Shown here: positions 63,758 through 64,000 of the stretch, in pieces | Numbering within the stretch: position 1 is the first letter of the stretch | Layout: every line of letters begins with the position of its first letter | Assembly: GCF_900142175.1 (NCBI RefSeq) | Contig: NZ_FQZX01000001.1 | Location: forward strand, 682,001 to 746,000 | Source: Maribacter aquivivus | GTDB taxonomy: Bacteria; Bacteroidota; Bacteroidia; Flavobacteriales; Flavobacteriaceae | DNA length: 64,000 nt | Reading direction: 5' to 3' | Made by a program: the position numbers and the translations under genes | The notes under the pieces: model-generated | Database searches by the model: none | The model's input: the letters and a program-made list of their open reading frames with translations, nothing else | Told to the model about the DNA's origin: nothing

Positions 63758-64000
63758 TTAGTTCATCAAATTAGCCAACTTCTTACCAATTGTGCTGCCA
63801 ATGGCAATGCCCATACCGCCCAGTCGTACTCCACATGCTACATTACTAGACACTTGTTTTACAATGGGTTTCTTTTGGTGACCAACACCCATAATCCCAC
63901 TCCAGCTATAATCGATTTCAAAAGCGGTATTGGGTAAAATGACTGTATTTAATAGTTGCTTTAGTTTGTTTTTCACCAAGGTAGTAGTAGCAAATTCAGT
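63758..64000 (-). CDS. FAD-dependent oxidoreductase, C-terminal part
   Basis: Open to the right edge of the window, so only the last 80 residues are visible. IDYSWSGIMGVGHQKKPIV and CGVRLGGMGIAIGSTIGKKLANL are the C-terminal motifs of the D-amino-acid oxidase-like FAD family. The start and the FAD-binding GxGxxG lie outside. Substrate unknown. Confidence 0.85.
   Translation of the reverse strand, partial: TEFATTTLVKNKLKQLLNTVILPNTAFEIDYSWSGIMGVGHQKKPIVKQVSSNVACGVRLGGMGIAIGSTIGKKLANLMN

Overview
The window is a stretch of chromosome from a low-GC, probably marine member of the Flavobacteriaceae (phylum Bacteroidota). The main evidence is the promoter type: TAnnTTTG -7 boxes, several with TTG 19 bases upstream. 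Other support comes from family markers (an IPExxxVDY protein, a viroplasmin-type RNase H, long PurF, OmpA with thrombospondin type 3 repeats, SigZ-like sigma factor), YSC/FSC/SSC-type lipoproteins and many TTG/GTG starts. I cannot name the genus from sequence alone.

Layout. 1-3.1 kb: the end of an RND efflux pump, its TolC-like outer-membrane lipoprotein and a PAS protein. 3.2-7.5 kb (minus): pyk, an IPExxxVDY protein, rnc, fabF and acpP, with a hairpin between acpP and fabF. 7.8-12 kb (plus): purN, a viroplasmin/RNase H protein, a PfkB kinase and purF. 12.1-13.0 kb: five tandem copies of a small RNA-like unit (family 1), then sodA. 13.8-22.4 kb: AddA-like and AddB-like recombination nuclease genes with kbl and ompA between them. 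22.4-27.7 kb: SDR genes, a sugar transporter and an AraC-regulated operon. 27.9-38.5 kb: a poorly known accessory stretch with a lipoyl-like protein lacking its lysine, an LRR protein, DUF4145 and HNH-like genes around a folded inverted-repeat element, and a serine hydrolase-sigZ-phzF cluster. 38.8 kb: tRNA-Ala(GGC). 39-45.6 kb: stress protein, GNAT, MATE, crotonase, QueD-like protein, EEP nuclease and LpxH. 45.6-46.2 kb: two tandem copies of a second small RNA-like unit (family 2). 46.2-64 kb: an MFS exporter, recJ beside a four-helix-bundle gene inside inverted hexamer repeats, osmC, UDG, rsmI, tdk-alr, mscL, asd, an S9 peptidase, an orphan ABC ATPase, arfB, gntP, a GreA-like factor and the end of an FAD oxidoreductase.

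The most interesting signal is the pair of small RNA families. Family 1 has five copies about 200 bases apart. Each has a TAnnTTTA-like box, a 41-base core that is identical in four copies, and a terminator whose stem sequence varies between copies. Family 2 has two copies with the same promoter design. Each shows CCCAAA in a hairpin loop whose stem has changed by compensating substitutions. Family 1 carries GTAGGT and AAGATTTGGG; family 2 carries the complements, CCCAAATCTT (CCCAAATCT in copy B) and ACCTA or ACCTAC, in the right order to pair. The upstream regions of the two families also resemble each other. This suggests two co-regulated small RNAs that can bind one another. The pairing is read directly from the sequence; the function is inference.
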